Assembly: GCA_963556495.2 (NCBI GenBank)
Contig: OY747722.1
Coordinates: forward strand, 21,409,501 to 21,473,500
Length of the DNA stretch: 64,000 nt
Reading direction: 5' to 3'
Origin: Valencia hispanica
Lineage: Eukaryota > Chordata > Actinopteri > Cyprinodontiformes > Valenciidae
A program made the position numbers and the translations under genes. The notes beneath the pieces are model-generated. The model had not been told where the DNA came from. It saw only the letters and a program-made list of their open reading frames with translations, and did not search any database. Shown here in pieces: positions 25,601 to 40,600 of the stretch. How positions within the stretch are numbered: the stretch's first letter is position 1; the number at the start of each line of letters is the position of its first letter.

Positions 25601-28600
25601 TCTCTCTGTCTCTACTTGTCACAGGCTCATTTGTTTTCTTTTCTCAGTTGACCACAGTGTCATTAATTTAGCCTGTCTTGATCCTAATAGGCAAGGGCCG
25701 GTTTCAAAGTAGGCCTATAACAGGGATTTAACGCTAAGTTAACGCTTCCAAACAGCAACATTTTTCCATAATACCTTTCCTACAGTTTGATTTTACATTA
25801 AAAGGCTTTTTAGAGAATGTGCAGGAGTAACTGGAATTATAACTATGCATTGAAACCCCTCTTCTGCATATTGCTGCAGTCTGCCGTTTAGCTTGCTAAA
25901 TGAAAGCTATTACAGCTTTCTCTGACTGAAAAGAGCAGATTTGTCTATTTGGATAACTTTAATTGGACATGATACAGTCACGACATGGAGACTAATACCC
26001 TGTTATACTATTGTAGATCTCCATTTTGTTTTGACAGTGTAGGTGATGTGGAAACTATAGAATAATAAACCTCTGGCATTGCCTGACAAAGCTTAACGAA
26101 GCTAAGCCATGCTCCAATTGCCAAATAGTCACATTACTGAATCCCATTTAACATTATAAAGACACTCTATCAGTGCTCTTAAAGATTCAATCACCTCAGC
26201 ATACAGGACGCTAAAAACTGAAAGTGAAACCAACATAACCTACGTTTTGTATAATTTTAAAGATTTATTTTGGATTTTACATATGAAAATAAAATGAGAC
26301 TATGGTGCAATAGTAAGAATATATTATACCTCCTTATGCTGCAGATAACTTAATTTCACACCCTTTATAGCTCAACACATGCACTATTCATACCAGGAGC
26401 ACATCAGAACTAGTACATACATTCAAGGCTAGTTTATGCTTCTCCGTCAGCAAGTTTGTTGTTTGTTTCTTGTCAATGTATTGAGATGAAAGTGGTCAAC
26501 TTGGAAATGTGTATTAACCCTATGGTCCAATGCCAACTCTACCTTTATCTTTACAGCCCTTACCCCTCTTTTTGAAGTATGTTCTAGTTCTGTGTGTTTG
26601 CTTGCCTGCATTTGCAACCCCTGAGTTACAGCTTGCAGAACTCCATATACCCAGAGGAAATTTGATGACTGACCTTTTTGATTCTTCTGGCATTAAGTGC
26701 ACTTTGATACTATTTGACGTACCACGTGTGGAAGTGCACACTGACTTTCAGGCACATGCACATAGGCGAAACAGGAGCAACGTATGTGAAACTCTGTAAA
26801 AGGTTATGCTGTACCTTTTTCCTTTTTACTAAAATGAGTAAGTAGCATCTGTTTTCATTTCTTTGCTGACCTCTTTAGCTTGGAGCTTAAAGACTGTTAC
26901 AGCCTTACTGGCCTTTTACTACCACACAATAAAGATAAAATTATCTGTCATTTTAGTTTGTAAATCTGAGCAGGTTAAAGTTTTGTTTGACTTTTCTAGA
27001 GGGCTTATGTTTTGGTTTCTGTCCTATTATGGGCTCTATTCTGTGGCAGCATGTTGCCTTAAGAACTTTATGTTCTAAATATGCAATATCTATGTGTAAT
27101 GTGTAGTGCATCTATTCTTAGAACTGTTAAATTGGTATACAAGTACCACTGTAGTATTCTCATGTATGGTGTTGTGCTTAAATAATGTGTACAACCACAT
27201 AAGTTGAATTTCTTATGGGAAATAAGGGATTTTCTAATGAAATAAAGCAACATCTGTCCAGCATGACTTGAGACTATCAACTCATGATGGCAGGGCATTA
27301 ATGCTCTATTTCCTGCTGAGTGTAAATGAGAACTGAGCTGCCCAGAGCATAACATTCTCCAAGGTTAAAAAAAGAAAAATCAAACTTTAAGAATGATTAA
27401 TGATTTGAATAGGCTGTTTTAAAAGACAATGCCATTTTGGTAATTCATAAGTGCTTAGGCTGTGGGGGCCATGTGCCGTGATCAGGTGTTTTTCACAAAA
27501 TATTACGCGATGGCGGGATAAAGGGGGGTGTGGGGGTGGTTTCCAGGCTGTCGAAGTGCAGGGTTACATATAAACCGTCAGGCGGAATAGTCTGTGATAA
27601 ACAAAGAAAATAGCTTGGATGTAACTTGTTTTTTATCCCGATTGAAGCCCCACTCCTCAGTTCCTTTTGCGAGCCGCTCCAAAAGGTGGTTGTTCTTCAC
27701 AGTCCCCATGAACTTTCTGGCGATCTGGTCTTCAGCTCTAAAGGCCAGAAGCTCCCAGACCTCTGTATCACTCCAGTTTGCCATTTCAGCTGATACAGTT
27801 TACAAATGCTAAATGGACTCCCAATGTACCATGATCTCACCCTCTGATGGGCCAAGGCGTGATCTTCACTCATAAGTCCAGTGTTGCAGCAATATTGAGG
27901 TAATATTAGCATGCCGACACAAACGCTGCAATAGTTGCACCTCTCTATGCTGGCCGGGCGCATTCCTAAAACACACCGTGCCGGGGAATATTACCCTAAT
28001 ATGCTGACACAGTGTGTCTTTTGAAAGTTCAATGAAAGTCCAGTTCAATATGGAGTTTTCAGACCCCAAGTTTTTTTTCCTCCCAGGGTTCTTGCCTATT
28101 CGGTCACTTGGTGGAGGTGAAAAATGTATTGAATCACAGTTGTCACAGCAATATTTCAAATGACTACTTTGATGCAATTTTTGGAGGAAATCCAATTTCA
28201 AAGGCAATGCATTCATATTATATTATTGGCATGCATGAATGCATGCCAGTAATATATTTGACCAGTTTATTTCTTCTGTCTTGGATACAACACTGTATGT
28301 TTATTTTTTGTAGCAAAATGAATAAAACTGTCAGAACATGGTGGGGAGATTTACACTTATGGAAAGAAAAAATGAAAAGTCAGGTAAATGAGGGTAATGG
28401 TAATTGATATCATTATTGCAATATTCACCATGAGTATTACAATTGTGTCCCTGAAATCATGCAGCCCTGTTTCTTGGAGATCCTAAATTGCCCTTTTGGA
28501 GAGTGTTTAAGTGATTTGTGGTAGCCCTGTGATAGGCATATACTTTTTCATATGCTTTTACTTAAACCTAGCAATATGACAAGGAGGTTATGACCATTTG

Positions 28601-31600
28601 AACTATGCATGTTGGGGGAAAAAAGTAGATGTAGAACTGAGAATTTGAATTGGGTAGTACTATTTTGTGGATGCATGTGTGTGTTTTCTGATATACAGTT
28701 CGTAAAAAAAAAAAAAGCGATCATTAAGTGAGAGGTGGGGTACACCCTGGACAGGTTGCCAGTCCATCACAGGGCCACACAAGACAAACAAGTATACACA
28801 CACCCCTAAGGACAATTTGGAGAGACCCAGTCATGTTTTTAGACTGTGGGAGTGGAAGCCAGAGGAGTACCCAGAGAGAACCCATGCATGCACACGGACA
28901 ACATGCAGAAAGACTCCAGGCCTTGATTGAAACCAGGTCCTTGTTACTGCTAAGAAACAGTGCCACCAACTTTTATACTGTGCAGCCTGTGTTTGATTTA
29001 AATCTTAGTATAAATATAGCTCTTTTGTGAGGATTTATTGGACAACATTAGTGAAAGCAACTCTGTCATGCACTTCAAAAATCTGCTGTTAATGGAAGAG
29101 TACCAAGAAGAAAGGCATTGTTGAAGGAAAGGCACAAGAAGCCATGCTAGTAGTTTGCCACAAGCCATCAAAAATACATCACAATTGTATAGAAGAAGCT
29201 CTGCTGCTTAGATTAGATCAAAGTAAACGGTTTAACCTTATTGCCAAATCTTGTGACTTGGTAAAAACAAAACAAAAAACAAGAACTGCACATCACCTTC
29301 CAACATTCCATTTTCACTGTGAAATGTGAAGGAGGCAGCATCATGCTGTTGGGATGATTTTCTTCAGCAGGGATAAAGAAGTTGTGAAGCAATGAAAGAT
29401 GGTCCTTCATAGAATTGACTCAGTCAGGCTAAATACAAACTCATGCCACAGTCTTCAGTTTTTCATTTGTTAAAGCTACATTGTGTATTTTTTTGAGTTA
29501 ATTCTCAGCAAAAACCCCTTTGTTATTTCAAAAATATGTGCTCATTCATGTGTAATTACTTCCACCTACTAATGAAAGTATTCTCGTAAGTGTAGAATCT
29601 GCTGTTCAGAATACATACGTGCGAGTCGCTGAATCCATGTTGAGCCTCCATCTTTGAAATACATTCGCCAACGAGGGACATTCCTGGAAATTCTAGCTTC
29701 GCCTTTCGCCCTTTGGCTACACTCATTTGCACCGTGACGAATGCCAGAGGGAGATTATCTTCTCAGACGTCTGACTATATAACTAAATGCAATGTAGTTT
29801 TCTAAAGTAATCTTATCACTGGAAGGAACCCTGGACGAAGTCGTAGTACTGGAAGCCATGTTAACCTTGGAATGAAACGGCCACCGTAGGAGTTAAAAGG
29901 CACTCGGAATGGGGTGGGTGGGAGGTGGGGCTATAGAACTTAATATTCAGTTGGTTGTTTCACCACTAGAAGGGAGAAGTTCTTACACAATGGACCTTTA
30001 ACTTTGAAAGCCATGTTTCATTTTCCCTTCATTTCATAATTACACACTACCTTGTGTTGGCCTCTCAAATCAAACCTCAATAAAATACATTAAGGTTTGT
30101 AGTTGTAATTTGTCAAAATGTGGAAAACGAGAGGTATGAGTTGTTTTAAGACAGCATAACTACATGTAAAACATGCACTAGCTATTAGCAGTTTTGTACG
30201 ATCTTACATGATGTTTATTACTGGTGTTTTTTAAGTTTTCCCAGCAAAGCTTTGATTTTTTTTTTTGTGCCAAAAAATATCCTGTGCAACGTTTTAAGTG
30301 TAATTGGTGATGTATTAGATTCAAGTCTATATGTCAAATCACTGTTATAATTTCCTCTTGCGATCCTGTCCACGTTAGAAAGGTGAAGTTGGGTAAATTA
30401 AGATTATAACCTTAAAATGTAACCCAAGTACTTTATATACCCCCAATCTTTTTGATCTTGCATTCTTCTATTGCTTCTTCATGATTGACTTGGGCTCTCT
30501 ATCCCCCACCTCTTCCCACTGGCCCTACGGACAGCATGCACATGCTGCACGACTGACGGGGACTACCTCCTCTCCTCTTAAGCTGACACTGCACAGTAGC
30601 ACACAAAGTGCAGTGAGATGGACACAAAAATCTGACAGCTACTTATTTCTCCTGCCTTCCTCCCTTTACTTTGATCTGCTATGCAGTAAGTTTTGTTTTA
30701 AGGCCATGAGATCAATTAAAAATAACAAAATTTTTAATCGGTTATATTAAACCAGAAAAAATCTCTTACTCTCTCTCTTACTGGCCCCTTCCGAATTCGA
30801 TCAACATTGTTTGCACCAGTTTTTGTAAAAAAATGCAGTGATTGACCTTTATCTTGAGGCTGAGCCTCAAAATAAAGGTCTTTCAAACCTTGAGGATGAT
30901 AAAGTTTTATCACTTTATTATCCTCAAGGTCTACCTGACTTCTGTACCATTATATGGTACAGAAGTTAAACTCAAAAATACTTTATGAAACCAAAAGGGA
31001 AAAGAGATATTTTAGTAACTACATTAACATTTAGAAAGTCACTATAGATTGTTTTGTGTTTCTGGAAGAAAGGTTCATTTGGGTTGCTAGACCATGACTT
31101 TAAGAAAACAAGCATGTGTCTTATCTCTTTAAGACAGTCTCAAGGCACAGCATCTTATAGTAAATCGTCTTAATATATTTTTTTCAAAGGGAAGCCCATC
31201 TTACAAAATTCTGTTGACTTCATGTCAGCATGTGACTTTGTTCATTCAAATATGTCTGTGGAATTGTTATTTTCCCCAGATATGAACCTGTGTACTTTGG
31301 ACTTGATAGCCTTTATCTCTTTTGAAGACTATTATTTTGGAGTAAGAAAGGTAGTAGTTCTTTTGTTGCTCTACTGTGTGTAACAAAGTCAACTAAAAAG
31401 AGATTGTGTTAGGCTGGACAACAAGAAACCATGTGAGAACCTTCCACTTTTTTTAGCTCATTTATTTTGCCCCAAAACGTTTCTAAAGCGTGGTCCCAGT
31501 CTCGTGTATCAACTTTTAAATTTGGTGAAGGCTTTTTAAAATCTTTGTCGGCGACCATAATGGAGACTCTTTATTAGTTTACTCTGTCAACACAGCGGGG

Positions 31601-34600
31601 CAAGTCAATTACTTAGTATATTACTGTATGTTAAGATAAGAGTCCCCAGCCTTGATACAGGTTGTCCAACCTAAAATACCCACCTTCATATCTGAGTCTC
31701 ATTACAACAGCTAGAAATACTGTGCCACTTTAACAATGTGAGAGTCCATCCTGCAAGATTTTGTTACATGGCTACACCATGTATTTTCTTGCTCTGGACT
31801 GATTTACTCTCCTTGTTCAGAAAGTGTTTACTTACACCTTGACGTTTCTCTTTTTTGGGGGGGGGGAGAAAAAGAAAAGCAGTTTGTGGCATTATTTTCT
31901 TAAATCAATTTTTTATCATTCTTAAAGTCTGTCTAAGGCCTGGTTCCCACGGCAGGATTCTTAGGCCCATTTTGCCTCGATTCTCCCCATTCCGACATGT
32001 CCCGATTATCTTCTATTCTAACAGATATTCCTGCCTTGTGTGGTGCGTTCAGAGCGCTCTGGCCGGCTCAGAAGGACGTCGGGACCGCTCCGATTGCAAA
32101 TTTTGGATATTCAGCATGTTAGATTGTCTTTACCACAGCGTGTGTGGTGTGTTGCGAGGACAAACGAGCATGCAGCCTGTTGACGTGTAGCCAATCAGAA
32201 AGGGAGGTGACAGCCAGCGATACACCTTTGAAGCGTCTATTTTTATTTTCAGCAGTCTGCACACTTGACAGCAGTCCACAAATGCATAGAAACAGAGATC
32301 AGTCAGAGCATAGTGTGTAACTGCGTTTCCTAGTGAAAAGAAACCCCAAACAAACAATAATTCACCTCCATATCTTTGTATAGAAAGTAGAGCCCCTGCT
32401 CCTGCTGTGTCCACTCCTTTATCCAACGCTAGCATGTGAGTAAAATCGGTTTGTGTGCGATGTCTCGTCCTTGCCGTGTGGCGCACACCACACACTGTAG
32501 GACCAAAACAGGAATATCAGTGATTTTTATCTCTGGGTGTGCGGTCTGAAACTCTTATGAAGCCTTGTGAACCAGGCTTAGCTTGGACTGCTAGACCACA
32601 ATGCGATAAATAAATGTTTTTTTTTCCTCCTTACTCATCCTCAAAGGTCGTTTTGCTTGTACCAGTATGTCAGCATAATGTGATTTCAAGGCCTGTTTCA
32701 TGCTGCTGATAAAACCAATCAATCAAATGCAACATATTCATCATCACTTTTGACTGAAAATGTGCCTGAAAGTTTAGAGGTTCACTAAGGCTGCAGACTG
32801 TGGTGTATATTAAGGCTGCATACTTTTTTATTTTATTTTCTGCTTTGTGTGTGTGCTTTGTTTCTGCTGCAACAGAAGTGCATAATTTGTTGTAATTGGA
32901 TTCAAGAGTGCCTGAAATGCAGATGAAGGTCAGCCACACCGCTTCCTCCCCTGAAAGAGAGTGGGGAGGGAATGTTTCGGAGGTAGGTAGATGATATCAG
33001 AGGAAGGAAGTGGAAGGTGCAGCTCATTCAGAAAGCGGCAGACCGATGCCGTTTTTGTGTGACACTCCCACTTTTAACGGTTGCACCTGAGGGAGGAGAA
33101 GCAGATGTTTCTCAGCCCGCCTTACTCTCACATCTGCTGGCAGGCACTCGCTTATCCATCTGTGGCCCTTTCATGACCCTTTCTGCAATCATTTTCAGCA
33201 GAATCTTTGTTTTCTAAATCTCTTGGTTTGATCCCTTTTCCCATTAGCCACACTAACAAGCTTAAATTACCTGCTTCTCCCTGCATATATTTGCATTTCT
33301 TAGCCTTCTCTCCAAGTGTTAGAGCTTATCTGCTGAAAATCAACAGCTTACAAGATTTACATGTGGGATGGTGAGGGAATTGAGGATAAAAAGATGTCAG
33401 TTGTGTTCAGTAAGTTTGGGAGGTATAAATCATTAATACTGTTTAGACTTCCTCAAATTATTCTTTTCTAATTAGTGGTGGACCAATAAGATTTTTTTTG
33501 GCTGGTTTCTTATCTGCAATTTCTGTGAGGCTTTGACCTGCCAATACTAGTTTAAGCCAGTTCAGATTCCAATTGGGATTTCTCTTTAAGAATCTGGAAA
33601 AACTAACCTTGAAAAAACTGTATGTTTTTCTAAAATATTTGAACTTTTAGTTTGGACCTAGCTGTTGAGGTGTGGGGAAACCCTTGACAATATCAAGACC
33701 TGTGAGACCTTTTAGAAGCAAGATTGTAGCAGCTTATGAGTAGGAGAAATACTATACAGGGAAGGGCACATAATTCAACTGCCAGCATTCCTGTGTTTGT
33801 CACAAGTCCACCTAGAAAGTTGCCTGAAGATGCTAAAAGAGTCTACAAAAGCCTCAAATGTCATCTTAAATTAGAAATCACAGGTTGATGTCCATGGGAG
33901 GTGTTTAAGCAGGAAACCTTTCCCTGTTTGTGGAAAAAACATGAAGGCCACACGAAAGTTTGCCTGAGGGATCTTAAAAAAGACCAGATATTCTGAAATA
34001 ATCTTTGGACAGTTGAGTCTAACATTAAATAATCTAGACACCAAAAAAGTCAAATGATCTGTGAAGCATAGAGCTGGTGGTTAAATTACATTTTGCAGCA
34101 GCCGGACCTGGCCACATCGCCATTACAGAATCCAATGTGTTTTAACCGTGTATCAGAGGATGTTTGAGTTAGACCATATGAAGACAAAGTAAAGCTGGTT
34201 GAGGAACTCAAACCTGCCACACCACAATGACCCTAAACACGTAAGTAAATAAACCAAAAACTGGCTTTAAAAAAGAAATGGGAATTCTGAGCATGTTCAT
34301 ATGTCCTTTTTAAATGGCTTCATACACCCTTATGTGTTTCCTCTGAGCTCAGTTTTAAACTCATAAATGATACTGAAAATGACTTACTCTGAATCATCTA
34401 TGCTCAGTAACACTGCCTGTACCGAAGGGTGTTGTGACAAAACCGTTGCGCTTAGGTATAGTGAAAGTAAGAGAAAGAAATTGTGTTTTTGAGTTCACTG
34501 CTGGCCAGTCAGATGATAGGGCTTACATTTTATCAGAAAACTTTCCAATGGTGAATGCTGGTGTTGTTTAATTTCCTCACAAAGAAAGGATGTTTCTTGT

Positions 34601-37600
34601 AGTTGGTCACTGGTTTGCACACATCTCAGATGGGTTTTTGGCCTCGGTCTCAAGTTTTTTGCAGCTTCGAACATTTTTTTTTTCCAGCATTACCCGGTAT
34701 TTAGCTCCATCCAGTTTTCCATCAATTCTGACCAGCTTCCTCATCTCTGCTAAAGAACATCACCACATCATGATGCTGCCACCACTGTGTTTCAGGGTTG
34801 AGATGTTGTGACTAGGTTGATGTGCAGACTTGTGTGAGTACTTTTTTCCATCTTTAAGCTCATTTAACATTTTTGCTTGACTGTTGTTGTCCTTCTACAA
34901 ATCTGTGCTGCAGACACGAATGGAAAAACTACATTTTATTGTTTATAAAAAATAGAAGTTGGCACAGTTAGTTGATCACTGTTTTAAGGCACTAAGATTA
35001 GCGTTCTTGATGTCGCCGTTTTGGATTTTCCAAAGCAAACTTAACGTACAAGAGATCAAGCTGCAAAAATTACTTTGAAAAATTTCCTCTATAACAAAAA
35101 TAGCTCAACACAGAAACAAACTTGCTGATTTATCTATTTTACTGTAAGTTGTGCAATAGGCTTCAAAATATAAATTGTCAGAGTAGATTGGAAACTGTAA
35201 AGTGTAGCAATAACCTTCATAGAGAGAATGTTTACTGAGGTAATACATATAGATGTTATGGTAATCCAACAACAAACAACATTTAGCTGCATTATGCTCA
35301 AACTGAAGAAGAAATGTATTGTTTGTCAGGCTAAGTTCAGGTAAAACCTGACCTGGTTTAACTTCTGCCCAACCCAGACGCAGTAGGGACTTATGTCATA
35401 GCTCAACTTCCTTTCTTTTATAGCTGCAGACAGATGAGATGGCACAAAAGAAAGAATGGTCAGTTTTTTTTTTCATTCATTTGAGAAAATTGAAAAAAAT
35501 AACCTTCATTATTTTTACAATATACTAACATCCAAACCCAATGACAACTCATAGAAAATGGATAGAATTGCCTATTTATTCAGGGGAGGCAAGTCCTCTT
35601 GAGAAGATTATCATAATTATCTCATCTCACCTTTGGCATCGGTGGGTTATCTAATATGTTCTCTCATCTAGCTTTGAAACCACACACACCCCTGCACGCC
35701 TACACACACCCAGACACACACACACACACGAAAACTCAGACAGATTAATACTACAGAATGAGGTGAGGTTTTAGTGCTCTGACCTATATTCCTGCCCAAT
35801 CTGTATCATTTATGATATTTTGTGCCTAAGCTGGCTAGTAGGACAGTTTGTGGTTGTCCTTTATCTCTGTGTACCTGATGAACTGGACAAACCTGGCATT
35901 CCTATAGCAGGTCCAAACTAAAGTTTTTTTTTTTTGCCTCTGTTTTAGTTCATCTAAAAACTACATCTGAGTGGTTGCTCTTGCAAGATCATGCACATAA
36001 GATTTTTAAGATAAGAAACCAGCCAGAGGTAGTACACCTTCAACTTTGTTTCTGTCACGTTTTAATGGGATTTCTGTCCCCCTTTACTTCGATGCTTCTG
36101 AATCTATCGTGAGCAGCCAATTGCTTTCAGAATCCATCAATGTTTATCTTTAACCTGTGTATCAGTACAGAGGGGTTAGGTTATGAAACCAAATCCCAAG
36201 CTTTGAACATCTTTGTGGAGTGTAATAACCATCTTGCCTCAATGGAAACAACTGGAAACCTACCAAGACATGGCTGTCCAATAAACTGATAGCTTTACAA
36301 GGAGAGCATTAATTTGAGAGGATGCCAATAGGATTGTGGTAACTCTGAAGGAGCTGTAGAGATTCACAGCTGGGATTAGAAAATCTGTTGACAGGACTAC
36401 TATTGAACTACAAAGATATGGTATATATAGAAGTGTTTAAAGAAAAAAAGCCACAAGAAGTCCCATTTGGAGATTGCCACAAGCCATGTATGGCACACAG
36501 GAAGGAGGCAGCTTTTGTCGGATAAAAAGAAATGTAACTTGCCTGCCTACATGCAAAGTGCTATGCCTGGTGGAAAGATAACTTTGCACTCTTAACCACA
36601 CCACTGTGAAATGTGGTGGGCAGCATTATGCTGTGAGGGAGCTTCTCTTCTGCAGGGTTTGGGGAATTGGTCAGAGAGGACGAGAAGCTAGGTGGAGCTA
36701 AATACAGGGATATACTGGTAGAAATTTGTTGAAGGGCTCAAGACCTAGGACCGGGGCAGAGGTTTACCTTTCAACAGGACAAAGTGATTGTGGTATATTT
36801 AACACAAATACATGCTTACATTTTCAGAATTTAATTGGTTAAACAAAATTGTTTTAAAATGTTTTTTTTTTTTTCAAAATTATGCACTTCTTTCTGTTGG
36901 TCTGTCAAAAAAATACACTGAAATATGCAGCTGTATTGTGATAAAATGAGAGCGTGAGTAAAAATACTTTTGGAGAGTACTGTAAATACTTTCTTTAATG
37001 AAGCAATTTGTATCTACATGCTGGTGCTCCACGCTTCAAGTGTTATTTAATGCAATAGATTTTGTATTTACCACCCAACACAGAGCCAGTGCTGTCATAT
37101 CACCAAGCCCTGAGCAGCACTTTTAGTCATGCAGTCATTTCAACAAGAGTAATAACATTCCCCACGCGGCTCAGCTTTGAAAGCCGCCTGCTCCAGCAGC
37201 GTGATTTAAGCGAAAGGTTTATTGTTGTCAGGGAGCAGTTTTGTGACAGTGGCTGGGTTGCTATCTCCCTGTACACAATGGCAGAGAGAGGAAACTGGCG
37301 GCTGGCAATGGAGGGGGCTAAATGAAAGCTGTTCCTCCTGGGTGATTCTGCTTGCCCTGGTTTTTGTCCGAGCTGCCTATCAGACCTCTGCGTCTGGGCC
37401 TTTGTGTGTTATTTGTTAGTTTTATGTGACCGTCTGCCAACTTGAGCGCTGGTTTGGGAGGCCTTTGCTGCTTTGAAATGCCAGTATGCTCTCGCCTTCC
37501 CCTCCTGCTGACCTCTGCAGGTTGTTCGTCTTTTACAATGCATGATTCCACTTAGAATCATTCCACAAATAAAGCAGAGGAATCCATGTGTATTTGCTAA

Positions 37601-40600
37601 TGCACACATACGGACCTTATCTTTACCTTGTTCACACTGAAGCTGTCGGGTACCTCTTCAAATGTCAAGCCGAATTGATTTGGATTCTTTGTGTTTTGTA
37701 TTTTTTTCATCATTAGAAATCTCTGGCTACTGACACTAGCCGCCGCTTTTCACTCTGCATAGAAAGAGCGATGCCTGAAGCCTCTGAGTTGGAACATGCT
37801 GTGCGCGGACTTGGCATCAACAAAACATAGCTGAGCTAGTTTGGTCTGAGTAGGAATGTTTTAGTCGCATTGCTAGAATAAAAAATGCACTTTTGGTTTT
37901 TGGCAAAGTAGGTTCTAGCTGATTTTATGCTTTTAATCAGTGTACCAGATGGGAGATTGAACAGAATGAAGGAACAAAGAGGTACATTGCTGTTTAATTT
38001 TAATCTCCAGAACTATTAAGATACATTAGATTATTTTAATGTTTAAAATCCAATAAGTCTCATAGTTCCTCAGCAATCTTCCTGAAGGATGAATCCTTTT
38101 CCTTCTCTTAGGTAACTGTTGTGTATTGAATAAAGAACCAGGAGATGTCTGTGTATCTCTCAAGATTTAAAGTTTACGTAAATCCAGCCCTAAAATTAAC
38201 ACAAGAATCAGTGGGAGCTCATAGCCAATTCATTTAAAGTTGGTAATCAGCTAATATCTATTCCCAACTGATTACCTAAACAATATGAACACAAAAAACG
38301 ACTAAAAGTAAAAACGCTACACTTTTAGTACACTAATCTGTAAACTACTTGCTAATAATATTCATTAAAGGAAAGTACCGTGATTTAAAACCTGAAATTG
38401 ATCAAGAACTCTAAAGTCTCTCTGAGGCCCAAAAGAATGGCTTTTATGGCCTAATCTGAAGTTCTAAAACCTATTTTAATCTTAAAGGGCGAATGAAAAA
38501 AGGGCGAAGAAAGCAACCTTGATCTGCGAGTTCTCAGTACCAGAACTGCACCATTAGTCCTCATCCTCTTTCTGATTTGGTCAGCCAAGATTCTTAAAAT
38601 CCTGCTCCTTGAAAGGAATGCCCTTTTGGGATGGGAGTCATCAAGAGGGACTGATCAACCAGTCAATGGCTGATTTGGGATTACATATTTCACAACTACT
38701 CACTAGTTTGCCAAAGCAACTTTAGACATCCCAAATATATATCACCTTAGCCATAACGGCTAGCACTGTCATGTCTGAGGCTGTTTTCACACTCAATGTT
38801 TGACACATTGTCATGATTTTGTGGATTTAAAGGACCCAAATGCAGAAAAAGTACAAAATAAGAATGATTTAATGAGAGCAAAAACAAGGAACATGAACTT
38901 ACAAAAAAACTCAGGAGGATCTAAGGTGCAGCAACAGGGAAAACCAGGAACCAGACGGGGATGTTTGACGACGGACCCGCAAGATGTGACTGAATGAGAG
39001 CTGTATTTATACTGAGGAGGGAATGAGGAAGAGACAGAGAAGACCAAGGACTAATTAGTGAGAAGCAGATGCAGGTGAGGACAAAAAGTGAAACTGGGTC
39101 AGGAGCAGAGTGGCAGGGAGACAACGGGAAAGGGAAGAATGGCAAGGGAAACAGAAAACTCTTAAGAAACTAACTAAAGATAATATGTCTAAGGAGGAAT
39201 CTAAGGGGAACTTAAGGAAACACTGGAGAACAGAAGGAAGAAATAAATTAGGAAACCATCTAAAGAGAAATAACCTATGGAAACACACTTAAGAAGGAGG
39301 ACACCAACAAAAGGTGAAAACATCTCGGAGCATGAAGGGAATATGAAAACAAGGAAGTGCCATAAAATAAATACCAAAGAATACATAAAAATGATAATTA
39401 AACTGAAAAAGGAAAATAACTAACTTCAAACACAAAATCTAAGAACTATGACACACATTGACAAAAAAAAAAGGCTAAACAACCTGATAAAGAAGGCTGG
39501 CTCTGTTCTTGGGACAACTATGGAACATCTGGAGATGATAATGCAAAGAAGGATTCTTCATAAAATAAAAAAAATTATTGACAACCCTGAACATCCTCTT
39601 CATAAGACTGTCATACAACAACAGAGCGTCTTCAGTCGGAGGCTTCTTCAGTTTTGCTGCAATGCAGACCGCTACAGGAAATCCTTCCTGCCCACAGCCA
39701 TCATCATCTACAACAACTCCTTAAAGAATTCATTATTATATGAGCTATACCAACACTTAATTTCCCTCTGGGCTCAATAAAGTATTTTTGAATTTGAATT
39801 GAATTGAATAACCCTGTAATAACCCTAGAGATTTATAGTTAATTATGTATTATTTGTAAAGCTTCCTGAATTTCTACATTCTAAAATGCTTATATTTTAC
39901 TCTATTTGGTATCATTCGTATACATTAGATTGTTGACACATTCATCTTGTAATTTAACATGAAATTGGACTAGGAGAGGCCATTCCTTCTTCATTTGTGA
40001 GATAAGACTTTTATTCCACTTTTTAATCAATTTATTAACCTTTATTCTGTGTCCTATTAAGGTCCTTACAGATGTGAAATTCATAACACACACATACTAT
40101 ATAATCCCACATGCCTATTAAATATTCATGGTTTTAGCATTTGGCACCAACAAAGGCCATCGGAATTGCACCATTTTCTGTGTTGTCAAATTTGCATATT
40201 AATGACATAAATGGTGTATAATTAACACGTGGGAGTGGATTAAGCATGTGGATCACTGTCGGATCAGTCATAGGCAGTAAAGTGTTGGTTTAATTGGGTT
40301 AAAAGGAACATTAAGGCGTGTTTAGTGTAAAATTTTCCATGTGATGTAATACGTAATATGTATTACATAATAGTAAAAGCTGTAGGCTCTCAAACCAACA
40401 ACTTCTTTCTTTTCTTCCTTAGCTTTAGTTGTAAAGTAACAGAACGTCATGCTTTGATCAGTCGATTTATGTGATGTCAGGCTTGTCTTTAAATTTCAAA
40501 GGAAAGCTTTGGTGCTCCTCCTGCCTGAAATCTGTGGCAGTGTGTCTTCTCCTAAGCATTTTAGATGAGGCGACGAGCAAGCCGGACGTAACATGGTTTG

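Noticed and set aside
31855..32495. Opposed 111- and 121-codon ORFs as a gene pair
   Set aside because: Both lie mostly within a non-autonomous TIR element and have no recognisable domain.
40344..40368. ATGTAATAC/GTATTACAT palindrome as a regulatory site
   Set aside because: Nine-bp arms in AT-rich DNA are expected by chance at this scale.
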